From assembly GCA_014084085.1 (NCBI GenBank), contig NPFB01000012.1, forward strand, positions 795,298 through 817,942: a stretch of 22,645 nucleotides of DNA, given 5' to 3'. Numbering within the stretch: position 1 is the stretch's first letter; each line of letters begins with the position of its first letter. The notes beneath the pieces were generated by a model. That model was not told the origin of the DNA, searched no databases, and saw only the letters and a list, made by a program, of their open reading frames with translations. The translations under genes were made by a program, and so were the position numbers. Positions 7,394 through 15,416 of the stretch are shown piece by piece. The stretch comes from Hondaea fermentalgiana. Taxonomy: Eukaryota; Sar; Bigyra; Thraustochytrida; Thraustochytriidae.

Positions 7394-8761
7394 ATGCAGC
7401 ACTACGAGCCTCAAGTGATCCGACAGCAGCGGCCTGTGCTCGTCAACACGCACGTTGTTGGCGACAAACGCGTGCAGCTCTGGCACGAGCAGCGTCCCGC
7501 CTTCGATGGCCATACCACCTCGCGCGACGTCTACCACGCGCATCCTCTTGAAGCCGGCAAGCGTGGCGTCGCGCCCCCAGGCAACTTGTGCACCGACAAG
7601 AACAGCAAGTTCTACGGCTCGACCACGAGCAAGGAGTCATACATTGAGCATCGAATTGAGGCTCCCGCGCGCAGCTGCACGGAAGAGAAATTCCAACCGA
7701 GCAACGCACGCTTCTATGGAACCACAACTTCGGCAGAAGCCTACATCCCTCATAGTGTAGGGCCCGCCAAATCGCTTGCGCCTGTGCCTGCAGAACGGCC
7801 AAACTTGCCTTTTTACGGAACAACCACTTCGCGAGAAACCTACCAACCCCATGCAGCGACCGCGCCGTCCGTGCCGAGCTCATCGGCGCGCGATACACAC
7901 ATTTCCGTCGGGACTGGCTCGCAATTTTACGGCGATACGACTGCGAAGAATGCATACGGTGCCCCGGGGGCTCACGACCCGACCAAACCGATTGTACCTG
8001 CAGGCAAATCTCTCGAGGGCGTGCTCTCGACAAACGATGGAACGCGCTTTCAGGGTGAGTCCACGTCGCGAGGAACTTTTGTTGCTCATGACATCCAGCC
8101 TCGCGTCCTTCCGGCGTCCATTGCGTGGGAACCCAACAAGGCCTACTTTTACGGAACCACGACCAACGCTGACTCGTACCCAGCGCACCTCGTGCAGCCC
8201 ATGGAACGCAATCGCGGCCCCTCGCATTCTGCCGTCACTAATGCTCCATTCCAGAGCGCCACGGAATCCCGCGAACGTTTCATGGCGCCTGGCAACGTCG
8301 AGCCTGTGCGAGCCACCCACCCGGTGGGCAACCTCCACGTCGACCATGCGCACTTCCAGGGTACTTCGACGTCGCAAGACACCTTTCGAGGCTGGCAACT
8401 TCCTGTGCAGAGGCTTCCCGTTGGACTCGAGACCGTGAATGATGTTTTCCATGTAATGATTCCGGAGCGCCAGCGTCTTCCTGCCGAGCATGCACAGGTC
8501 TTTACGACTGTCACTGACGGCCAGACTTCTGTTCAGATCACCGTTCGTCAGGGAATCTCGGGACGGGCCTCTGAGAACACCGTGCTCGCCTCCTTTGAGC
8601 TTGTAGGCATCGATCCTGCGGCGTGTGGCTCGCCGCAGATCCTCGTCACCTTCTCCATCAACGAGCATTCGCGTCTCCACATTGACGCTGTCGACAAAAT
8701 CACCGGCAAGGCTCAGCACATTGCCATTGACCGCGACATTAACGCTTCTGCGTTTAACTAA
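7394..8761 (+). CDS. SAXO/STOP-like nine-repeat protein with C-terminal HSP70 substrate-binding domain
   Basis: The 455-residue protein has two parts. Residues 37-334 hold nine repeats of consensus FYGTTTSxETYxxH, starting at Phe 37, 73, 107, 140, 178, 219, 252, 286 and 321 (spacing 33-41). This resembles the microtubule-binding modules of SAXO/STOP proteins, which stabilise axonemal and centriolar microtubules. Residues about 338-448 align with the HSP70/DnaK substrate-binding beta-sandwich: LPVGLETVNDVFHVMIPE, QVFTTVTDGQTSVQITVRQG, SFELVGIDPAACGSPQI, LVTFSINEHSRLHIDAVDK, ITGKAQHIAI. There is no ATPase domain and no helical lid; the protein ends seven residues after this domain. The ATG lies in AACAAGGATGC. 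The likely site is the flagellar axoneme or basal body (inference). Both halves lie in one uninterrupted frame. Confidence 0.86.
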   Translation: MQHYEPQVIRQQRPVLVNTHVVGDKRVQLWHEQRPAFDGHTTSRDVYHAHPLEAGKRGVAPPGNLCTDKNSKFYGSTTSKESYIEHRIEAPARSCTEEKFQPSNARFYGTTTSAEAYIPHSVGPAKSLAPVPAERPNLPFYGTTTSRETYQPHAATAPSVPSSSARDTHISVGTGSQFYGDTTAKNAYGAPGAHDPTKPIVPAGKSLEGVLSTNDGTRFQGESTSRGTFVAHDIQPRVLPASIAWEPNKAYFYGTTTNADSYPAHLVQPMERNRGPSHSAVTNAPFQSATESRERFMAPGNVEPVRATHPVGNLHVDHAHFQGTSTSQDTFRGWQLPVQRLPVGLETVNDVFHVMIPERQRLPAEHAQVFTTVTDGQTSVQITVRQGISGRASENTVLASFELVGIDPAACGSPQILVTFSINEHSRLHIDAVDKITGKAQHIAIDRDINASAFN

Positions 8762-8952
8762 GCTCTCCGCGCTTCCTTGCATGTCACATCATCTTGCCTT
8801 TGTCTTGTAGAACCTGCAGAAATTAATCATCGAAAAGTTTCCCCCTCACCCAATTAGGTTTTGGTTTTTTCACAAATGATGCGAAGCCACACGAGTCTTT
8901 GGTCTAAACAACTAGCTAGGACTAGGAGACACGTCTTCCGCTTGGTGAATGT

Positions 8953-8971
8953 ACTCCATGCGGCATGGAGT
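8953..8971. promoter_or_regulatory. 19-bp perfect dyad, possible dimeric factor site
   Basis: ACTCCATGC and GCATGGAGT are exact reverse complements around one central G. The dyad lies about 300 bp upstream of the kinesin ATG and 190 bp downstream of the previous stop codon. A protein-binding role is inferred only from the symmetry. Confidence 0.5.
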
Positions 8972-9087
8972 CCATCCTATTTCTTATCATATTCATCTTT
9001 CCGCGTCATGTCAATGGTGTGGCTCATGGTGCCTTCATCATGATCGATCGTTCGACTCCGTCGTGTTCCCTGCATTCCCCAATAACC

Positions 9088-9159
9088 GTCTCTCTCCCTC
9101 TCTGTGTCTTTCGCTTTGGGAGTCGGGACGGAGAGAGAGAGAGGGGGAGGGGGGGGGGG
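9088..9159. repeat. CT-rich tract, GA-rich tract and G11 run upstream of kinesin
   Basis: A CT-rich block (about 9088-9116) is followed by a GA-rich block and an 11-G run ending at 9159, about 110 bp upstream of the kinesin ATG. The blocks are complementary enough to fold back, and the G runs could form a quadruplex. The layout resembles that at 6801-6905. Confidence 0.75.
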
Positions 9160-9267
9160 TTGTTGAAGGAGAGAAGGGAGCAAACCACCATCACTCAGGA
9201 GCGCGCACGGCCAAGCGAGCTCCAGTCGGCCGACCGCTTGTGGAGAGACTGACCGCTCGACGGGACC

Positions 9268-12200
9268 ATGTTTATTAACAGGCTGGCCTTTGGGTCCTTC
9301 AAAACGGGCCTCGAGGACAACCTGCGACGCGCCGTGGAAAGCATGGAAAACGTCGTCAAAAACAACTTTGGTGACGAGGACGAAGAGGCTTCCGACCACT
9401 ATCGGCAGATTGAAGTGTACAAGCAGCTTCTCGTCGAGATGGAGCTCGGCCAGCTCAAGGTTCTACGCGAATATCAAAAGCTCTTCGCGGAGAAAGAAGC
9501 CAGGATCGCCGACCTCACCTCAAAGCAAGACATCGACAGCAACAACATCGATAACAACACCACCAACCCTGTAGCGTCCGACAATAAAAAAGGTAGCGCT
9601 GATCATGAGAGTGGCGAAGGTGACACAGACGAGACCGATCGGACGCGTCAGGAAGAGGCCAAGGATGACGCCGAGTGGGTCCGCGACTGGGAGGCGCAAA
9701 TGAAGACCAATATTTCCGAGAAAATGGACGCCCTCGTGCAGGCTCGCGAACACCGGGAAACCGCACGCATTCTCCGTGAACAGCTCGACTCTCTCAAGGA
9801 CCACGTGCGTGCCCAAGACGCCAAGGTTGATCAACTCGAACGTCTCGAAAACTTGCGCAAGGACAAGGAGCAAGGCGATGAAAACGCCTTGGACACGCTG
9901 GCGCTAGAGTACTCAAAGCTCTCACAAGAGGCTGAAGAGGCAAGTCAGCGTGCGAACGAAATGGCACGCGAACGCGACGAACTTCGCAAACAGTGCGAGA
10001 GACAGCGCGAACAGCTCACTGTTTTGGTACAGACTGGCGCTGGAGGTCCTGATGCATCTGCTGCGGCAGCAGCACTCGCAGAGAATTCTACTGCACTCGA
10101 GAATATGGCGCGTATGGAGTCTAAGCTGGAAGATCGTGAGCGCGAACTTGAGCAGCTCCGCGCAAGACTTGCCGAGTACACGACATCGGAGGCCAAGGCT
10201 AAGGAGGACATTGCGCAGGAACGAGATGCAAATACCAAGGCCCTCGAAGCGCAGCTTGAAACTCTGCGCATTAGTGAAATTAAACTACAAGAGCAGCTCG
10301 CGAGCGCCCAAGCCATCTCGGAGGCGAACCAAGCCGAGGATCAGACCGAGGAAATGCGCACCCTCCGCGAAACCTTGGAGAATAAGACAACAGAGATTGC
10401 CTCGCTCAAGGCGTTGCAGGAGAAACTTGAAGGGGAAGCAGAGTCCTTGCGCGAGAAGTCGAGCACTCTGCAAAAAGAACTCGATACGGCAGGGGTAAAT
10501 GCGGCAAGCTCGGTAGAGGAGCAACAGAAGGAAATCTCGTCTCTCCGTCAAGATCTCGACGCCAAGACGGCTGCGCTCCAAAAAGCAGAATGTGCGCGAA
10601 AGGAGATTGAAGATGATTTTAAAGCGCGAATTGCGACACTTCAGGAAAGAGAGACTGACTTGGTCCAAAAAATCTCCGCGCTCGAAGAAAAGTCTCTGGA
10701 AATGCAACAGGCTTTCGAGGCAAAAGAAACGCAACTCGAGGCCCTTCGCGGCGAAATTAAGACTTTGCGAGAGTCCTTCGAGTCTCAAGTGGAGCGTCTC
10801 GAATCCGAGGTGCAATCTGCGCGCGCAAGTGAGACAGAAGCAAATGAACGGCTGGGCGCTGCCGAAAAGGACGCCAACGCACTCCGCGACGAAGTTGCTT
10901 CGCGAGAAGCTGCTCTTGAAGAGAAATCAAGGGCACTTGACGAGTCCGAACAGGCCATGGCAACTGCTCGCGAGAGCCATGAGACCGCTATGACCTCGGT
11001 TCAAGCAAAGCTTCAACAGAGCGTGCAGCAGCTCAAGGAGTCGAGCACGGCGCTCGCAGACCTCGAGAAACTCAAGGAAGAAATGGAACGCGAGCACGAG
11101 GAGGAGCGCGAAGAGGCAGCAAAGATTCGTGCTGAGATCGAGGACACCTTTCACTCCACGGTGGAACGTCTCGAGGAGGAAATGGAGAGGCGAGAGCAAG
11201 AGTCGCTGGCCGGCTTGGCTCAATTCAAACAAGAGTTCGAAGAGCGACTTGCCAATACTGAAGCGGAGCGCGATGCAGCGCTGGCCGCGACGGAGGAGGT
11301 AAAAAGACAGGCAGAGGCTGCCCAAGCAGCAGCGCTTGCTGCACTTGAAGATGAGCTCATGGGTCAGGTCGACGAGTACCGGCAACGGTATATCCGCGAG
11401 AGCTCGCTTCGAAAGCGCGTTCACAACGAACTCATGGACCTCAAGGGCAACATTCGCGTCTATTGTCGCGTACGTCCGGTGCTACCCATGGAGCGCAAAA
11501 GGTCTTCCACAGATGCTCTCGATGTCACGTCCTTCCCTGTCGAGAACGAGATTGAGATTACACGCGATGAGGCATCGACGAACCGATTTGAGTTCGACGC
11601 CGTCTTTGCACAAAAGTCAACGCAAGAGCAAGTCTTTGAGGACATAAGTCCGCTTGTCACGAGCACACTCGATGGCTACGATGTTTGCATCTTTGCATAT
11701 GGGCAGACGGGCAGTGGTAAGACGTTCACCATGGAGGGCAGTCGCGAGAACCCAGGTGTGAATCTTCGCGCTCTGCAGCGTCTCTTTCAGCTGCGGCACG
11801 ATCGTCGCGAAGAGGAGACGTTTGCGTTTTCTGTGAGCATTTTGGAAATTTACAATGAGTCTGTGCGGGATCTCTTGGCACGAAGCGATGCGGGACCCGG
11901 GCCGCGCGCCAAGCTCGATCTTCGTGTCGCTAGTAATGGCACGGTCTTTGTGCAGGACTTGCAGTCTGTGCAAGTCGACTGTATGGAGGATGTGGAGGTG
12001 GCCATGCGCAGGGCTCAGGGCAACCGAGCCGTGGGGGCACACAGTATGAACGAGCACTCTTCGCGGTCGCATCTCGTGTTTATGCTGAGTATTGAAGGTC
12101 GCAATCACATTACGGGTCTCAAGACGCGATCAAAGCTGAATCTCATCGATCTTGCAGGCAGCGAACGGGTGTCCAAGACGGATGCCTCGGGGGACCGCCT

Positions 12201-12651
12201 CAAGGAAGCACAAAACATCAACAAGAGTCTCTCGGCCCTGGGCGATGTCATCGCTGCCCTTGGAGATGCCAAGGCGCGGCAGCAGCACGTCCCCTATCGG
12301 AACTCGAAGCTGACACACCTTTTGCAGAATTCGCTTGGGGGCGGATCCAAGGTTGCCATGTTTGTGAACATTTCCCCGGTGCAGATCAATGCGCCAGAGT
12401 CGATTTGCTCTCTTAATTTTGCGGCGCGATGCCGTAAAGTGCAACTTGGTCAGGCCAAGCGCAAGGGCGGTGACTCTGCAGAGCTGAAAAAGTATAAGCG
12501 CATTGTAGAGGATCTTCGCGCCCAGATTGCAGGAAGCCAGACACGCTCGCTCAGCGCCTCCACGTCTTCGTTGTCATCGCTCACGGGCTCTTCAGCAGGT
12601 ACTCCCCGCAAGTCTCGCAAACTCATAACGCCTGCGTCTGCGAGCAAGTAA
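9268..12651 (+). CDS. Kinesin-14 family, C-terminal motor kinesin
   Basis: This ATP-driven, probably minus-end-directed microtubule motor has 1127 residues in one exon. Residues 1 to about 130 form a short N-terminal region with an acidic, Asn/Asp-rich linker. About 130-725 are almost continuous coiled coil (Glu/Ala/Leu/Lys/Arg heptads). The neck and motor start at ELMDLKGNIRVYCRVRP (about 721-737), the signature of C-terminal motors. The motor has the P-loop GQTGSGKT at 812-819, switch I NEHSSRSH at 928-935 and switch II DLAGSE at 961-966, followed by INKSLSALGDVIAAL and PYRNSKLTHLLQNSLGG. All ATPase motifs are intact. A Ser/Thr-rich basic tail of about 75 residues follows the motor. The ATG is in GGGACCATG. 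Known roles of the family are spindle organisation and minus-end transport; the exact subfamily cannot be set here. Confidence 0.96.
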   Translation: MFINRLAFGSFKTGLEDNLRRAVESMENVVKNNFGDEDEEASDHYRQIEVYKQLLVEMELGQLKVLREYQKLFAEKEARIADLTSKQDIDSNNIDNNTTNPVASDNKKGSADHESGEGDTDETDRTRQEEAKDDAEWVRDWEAQMKTNISEKMDALVQAREHRETARILREQLDSLKDHVRAQDAKVDQLERLENLRKDKEQGDENALDTLALEYSKLSQEAEEASQRANEMARERDELRKQCERQREQLTVLVQTGAGGPDASAAAAALAENSTALENMARMESKLEDRERELEQLRARLAEYTTSEAKAKEDIAQERDANTKALEAQLETLRISEIKLQEQLASAQAISEANQAEDQTEEMRTLRETLENKTTEIASLKALQEKLEGEAESLREKSSTLQKELDTAGVNAASSVEEQQKEISSLRQDLDAKTAALQKAECARKEIEDDFKARIATLQERETDLVQKISALEEKSLEMQQAFEAKETQLEALRGEIKTLRESFESQVERLESEVQSARASETEANERLGAAEKDANALRDEVASREAALEEKSRALDESEQAMATARESHETAMTSVQAKLQQSVQQLKESSTALADLEKLKEEMEREHEEEREEAAKIRAEIEDTFHSTVERLEEEMERREQESLAGLAQFKQEFEERLANTEAERDAALAATEEVKRQAEAAQAAALAALEDELMGQVDEYRQRYIRESSLRKRVHNELMDLKGNIRVYCRVRPVLPMERKRSSTDALDVTSFPVENEIEITRDEASTNRFEFDAVFAQKSTQEQVFEDISPLVTSTLDGYDVCIFAYGQTGSGKTFTMEGSRENPGVNLRALQRLFQLRHDRREEETFAFSVSILEIYNESVRDLLARSDAGPGPRAKLDLRVASNGTVFVQDLQSVQVDCMEDVEVAMRRAQGNRAVGAHSMNEHSSRSHLVFMLSIEGRNHITGLKTRSKLNLIDLAGSERVSKTDASGDRLKEAQNINKSLSALGDVIAALGDAKARQQHVPYRNSKLTHLLQNSLGGGSKVAMFVNISPVQINAPESICSLNFAARCRKVQLGQAKRKGGDSAELKKYKRIVEDLRAQIAGSQTRSLSASTSSLSSLTGSSAGTPRKSRKLITPASASK

Positions 12652-12933
12652 GCATTCGATTTTGCCTGCAGCATGTGTATGATAGAAGCGAAATGTAAAA
12701 GGTGATGGTGTGATTTATGTTTGTGGGTTTGTGTCGTTTTGCGCGTTAGATTTGATCGTACAGGGCCACCATAGCTTAAACCTTTTTTTTTTGAGAGAGA
12801 AGAAGATGAAGAAGGAGAAGAAGGAGAGCGAGGCCAACGACAGATTGGTCGCTTGATTGGAGCTTTGCAGGAGTTCACCTTGTTTTGTTCTTTTCCTGTC
12901 TCTCTTGTGCGCAGTCTTGCGCTACAAATTCGT
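12652..12933. other. Convergent 3' flanks of kinesin and APC13
   Basis: This 282-bp spacer lies between two convergent genes. It holds a T10-type run followed by a GAGA/GAAGAAG purine tract near 12782-12832. No gene is supported. Confidence 0.6.
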
Positions 12934-13170
12934 CTAGTTGCTATTGCTGCCAACAAAGGTCTCAAGACCAAGATCGACCCACTTCTCTTCTTCTTCGTCC
13001 TTGTGCAGCGCCGTAGGCGGCAACGTGGGGTCCACTTCTTGGTCCTCAAGGGCGAGGTCGTTTTCTGGGGCAAGCTCAATCTCGTCGTCCGACAGCGCGT
13101 CCATGGTCCACTCCTCGTCGATGAGGTCCAGGTTGTCCTGCTTCGGAATGTACGTGCTGTCCGACTCCAT
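12934..13170 (-). CDS. ANAPC13: Anaphase-promoting complex subunit 13 (APC13/SWM1)
   Basis: A 78-residue acidic protein. Residues 13-21 NLDLIDEEW and the following DALSDDEIELAPENDL match the APC13 core (LDLID, Trp, then a short acidic segment with Pro). The C-terminal EEEEKWVDLGLETF matches the second conserved block (KWxDLxL). APC13 is a small subunit that stabilises the TPR arm of the APC/C ubiquitin ligase, which targets cyclins and securin. Its length fits the roughly 74-residue animal protein. The ATG is in the strong context GCCACGATGG, and the TAG stop is at 12936-12934. It converges with kinesin-14. Identification rests on two short motifs plus length and order, so profile confirmation would be useful. 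No better alternative family was seen. Confidence 0.85.
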   Translation of the reverse strand: MESDSTYIPKQDNLDLIDEEWTMDALSDDEIELAPENDLALEDQEVDPTLPPTALHKDEEEEKWVDLGLETFVGSNSN

Positions 13171-13307
13171 CGTGGCGCTGTCTTCTGTGTCCGTGCGTCG
13201 ATGCTATTCTTGTCTGGACGCAAAGCCCACCATCACGTTGTCGCGCGCAACGTTGCAAGCGCTCGCGCATGTGAAACAGAAACAGACAGTTACAAAAACG
13301 TTTTGTC

Positions 13308-13320
13308 AAACGGACCGTTT
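13308..13320. promoter_or_regulatory. AACGG dyad upstream of APC13
   Basis: AAACGG and CCGTTT flank one A, giving an AACGG core on each strand, about 140-150 bp upstream of the APC13 ATG. AACGG is the core bound by MYB proteins, including three-repeat MYBs that act at G2/M in plants. Use of the site here is speculation. Confidence 0.35.
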
Positions 13321-13331
13321 CACTACCACCG

Positions 13332-13347
13332 GACCGACCGACCGACC
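13332..13347. repeat. (GACC)4 tetranucleotide repeat
   Basis: Four perfect GACC units lie just upstream of the AACGG dyad relative to APC13. They are followed by degenerate AACG units. No function is evident. Confidence 0.85.
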
Positions 13348-13609
13348 AACGAACGACGTTTTGCGATCCTCGCGTTTGTCATCTTTCATTGCAAAAACGA
13401 TTCTTCTCAACATTTTGTCTGTCAGTTGATTAACTCTTATTTCTTGTGTTGCAGTTGGCATCATCACTCCCTCTTTTGTCTGACGGGTCTTGCAGTAACT
13501 TTTTCTTGCGAGCTGCTGACAAGCTGCGAGCGGTGAACCCTGTGATACAATCCTCTGCAATGCACAATATCAACTGGCAGTACAAAACTGAAATATGCGA
13601 TGACTGTTT

Positions 13610-14638
13610 CTAAAGATGCGCACGCGACGCTGCAGTATCCACAGGAGCACTCGGAAGCTTCTTTGCCCACAAAACAAACAACGCCCGAAGCGCAGTGACA
13701 AAGGCAATCGGTTCGTCGAGAAGCAAATGATGCTCGGCGTGTGGAATCGCAAAAACTGGAAAGAGCTTGGCGACCTTTTCATCGATGGTCTCCTTGATCC
13801 GCCGAAAGGTCATGAAAAAGCTGCGCTCGCCATACACCATAGCCATCGGCACCTTTTGGTTCGCAGCGCGCATGTCGTCGAGGCTCATGTTGGGCTTGTG
13901 CGTGATGAGGTCAAGCTTTCGAAAACGGTTTGGATCACCCTTCCAGCGCCAGCCCTTGTCCTCGAAATTTGCAGACATGCGAGCAATATAGTCAAGGACG
14001 AATGGGGTGGTGTCCTGAGGCGGCGCCAGCTTGAATCGCGATGCCGGAGAGACCGTGTGAGGATGCAGCTTGAACTCGTCTCGTGGCTTGAAGAGAGGGC
14101 TCGCTGCACGTTCGCGCATGCTTCGTGCCTTATTCTTTTCAAAATACTCGGGCGGGCGGTCTTCGACACGAATGTCGCAAAGTACAATACCGTGAAAGCG
14201 CTCGCCGTGGTCGAGGGCGAGCCGTGTGCACGCAATGGCTCCGAGGGAATGGCCAACAAGAATCGGCCGCAGGCGTCGCGAGAACAGCCTGAGAGAGTCG
14301 CACACGGCAAGGATCTCGTTGGCAAAGTGCCCAATGTTGTACGTGTCTGGACGGAGTCCTGAGTCGCCGCAACCGCTCGAGCTGATGGCAATCACATCGA
14401 AATCCTCTCTAAAAAAGGGCGCAGTCGGGCAGTACCAGAACGCGTTGGCCCCGTTCCCATGCACGAAGACGAGGGCCTGCAGGTCCTCGTCGCGGGTCTT
14501 GTCGTCCTTGTGAGTCCGAAGCGGCCTCCAGCGCAAGTACTGGAGCTCGATGCCATCCGGGGTCGTGACGCGGCCCTCTTCGCGGTCGTCCGCGTCGACG
14601 GCCTCCGTGAACCACTCCGGTGCGTCCTGCTCGCTCAT
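13610..14638 (-). CDS. Alpha/beta-hydrolase with C-terminal AHL (possible PTS1)
   Basis: This 342-residue serine-hydrolase-fold protein has unknown substrate. Features in order are the cap-side strand ALVFVHGNGANAFWY (oxyanion His60), ISSSGCGDSG, the nucleophile elbow LVGHSLGAIAC with Ser131, and PHAEHHLLLDEP with the likely catalytic His at 303/304. The acid is not obvious: the usual GExD position after strand beta-7 reads YGERSFF, as in families whose acid follows an earlier strand. The protein ends in SRAHL; the last three residues fit the peroxisomal consensus [SAC][KRH][LM]. MSEQDAPEW at 14638 was chosen because family similarity begins soon after. An in-frame ATG at 14725 would add 29 Arg-rich residues. 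The gene is divergent from the isoprenoid fusion. An esterase, lipase or epoxide-hydrolase-like activity is possible; none is proven. Confidence 0.85.
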   Translation of the reverse strand: MSEQDAPEWFTEAVDADDREEGRVTTPDGIELQYLRWRPLRTHKDDKTRDEDLQALVFVHGNGANAFWYCPTAPFFREDFDVIAISSSGCGDSGLRPDTYNIGHFANEILAVCDSLRLFSRRLRPILVGHSLGAIACTRLALDHGERFHGIVLCDIRVEDRPPEYFEKNKARSMRERAASPLFKPRDEFKLHPHTVSPASRFKLAPPQDTTPFVLDYIARMSANFEDKGWRWKGDPNRFRKLDLITHKPNMSLDDMRAANQKVPMAMVYGERSFFMTFRRIKETIDEKVAKLFPVFAIPHAEHHLLLDEPIAFVTALRALFVLWAKKLPSAPVDTAASRAHL

Positions 14639-15260
14639 CGCGCCTCGCTGCGTCCTCCCGCGCGCTGTCTTGGCCTGGAGCTCCCTTGTTCGCGTTTTGC
14701 CAGCGCAGCGCGCTCCGTCCGCCATCGCCGTTCAGGGACTTCCGCTCCTCCCGGCCTTCCTTCCTTGCGGAGTCCCAGCACGTGTCTGCGTCTCTCTTCT
14801 TGCAAGAGAGGGTCGATCGGGGCGGCCGTGCAGCACGGAGACCACAGCTTTGGCTCCGGGCTCGGCCGCACAGTCGTGCCGTCTCTTGATGGGCACGATG
14901 TATCGAAACGAATGATCGAAATCACATCGATCGAGATCGTGGCGAAGAGGTGATGGATGGTGTCCTCATCGGTGTTTTCCCATGTGTTGCAAGGGAGAAA
15001 GTCATCGCATGTGCTGCCATCATGGACGCCATGGAGGCGAAAACGGCAACGGGTGCCATCCGGTCTAGTAGACAAAGATGCCTCGCTCATTTTACGCATG
15101 TGTATACTAGTTGTCAATTCAGAATCCGGGAGCGTCTGCATCCATGTCGCCATTCCATCACAAGAACAACCCAGTGGCACGGCACATCTTTCCGTTCAGG
15201 CAAGGCAGAAAAGGCTGCTGCTCTGCTTCGGCGCAGGCAGCAGCTTCCCTGGCTACGATG

Positions 15261-15285
15261 CAAGGCAAGGCAAGGTAATGCAAGG
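15261..15285 (+). repeat. CAAGG pentamer array
   Basis: Units CAAGG, CAAGG, CAAGG, TAATG, CAAGG keep 5-nt register, about 270-290 bp upstream of the ATG at 15554. It is the complement of the CCTTG array at 7016. Confidence 0.85.
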
Positions 15286-15388
15286 CATGTTGGAAAGACA
15301 CCAAGGTCGACGGCTGCAAGCGCTCCTCGTTTTGACCTTGCAAGCTAAGCTCGCGATCTGACGGAGCAAAGTGCGAACGGCCAGGCAA

Positions 15389-15416
15389 GCCAGCCAGCCA
15401 GCCGCCCGCCCGCCCC
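15389..15416 (+). repeat. GCCA/GCCC tetramer array
   Basis: Three GCCA units run into CCCG units in the same 4-nt register (28 nt in all), about 140-165 bp upstream of the ATG at 15554. No known site was recognised. Confidence 0.8.

Larger units (their letters stand above)
8762..9267. other. Intergenic region upstream of kinesin
   Basis: It holds the 3' flank of the SAXO-HSP70 gene and the 5' flank of kinesin. Notable elements are a 19-bp dyad at 8953-8971 and a pyrimidine tract followed by a purine tract with a G11 run at 9088-9159. No further coding region is supported. Confidence 0.6.
13171..13609. other. APC13 upstream region and hydrolase 3' flank
   Basis: This 439-bp spacer holds a perfect 10-bp palindrome AAAACGTTTT (13295-13304), a 6+1+6 dyad AAACGGACCGTTT (13308-13320) and four GACC tetramers (13332-13347). 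A pyrimidine stretch ending in TTGCAG near 13454 resembles a plus-strand 3' splice site, but no matching exon was found. No gene is supported. Confidence 0.55.

Noticed and set aside
7880..8782. Minus-strand frame of 300 codons
   Set aside because: It is antisense to the SAXO-HSP70 gene, whose repeats and HSP70 motifs prove the plus strand.
12450..13223. Minus-strand frame of 257 codons over the kinesin end and APC13
   Set aside because: The product is Arg/Ser/Thr-rich and overlaps APC13 in another frame. APC13 has conserved blocks, this does not.
13430..13456. Plus-strand 3' splice-site-like sequence (TTAACT, pyrimidines, TTGCAG)
   Set aside because: No downstream coding exon on the plus strand and no plausible gene for it to belong to; the region is the hydrolase 3' flank.
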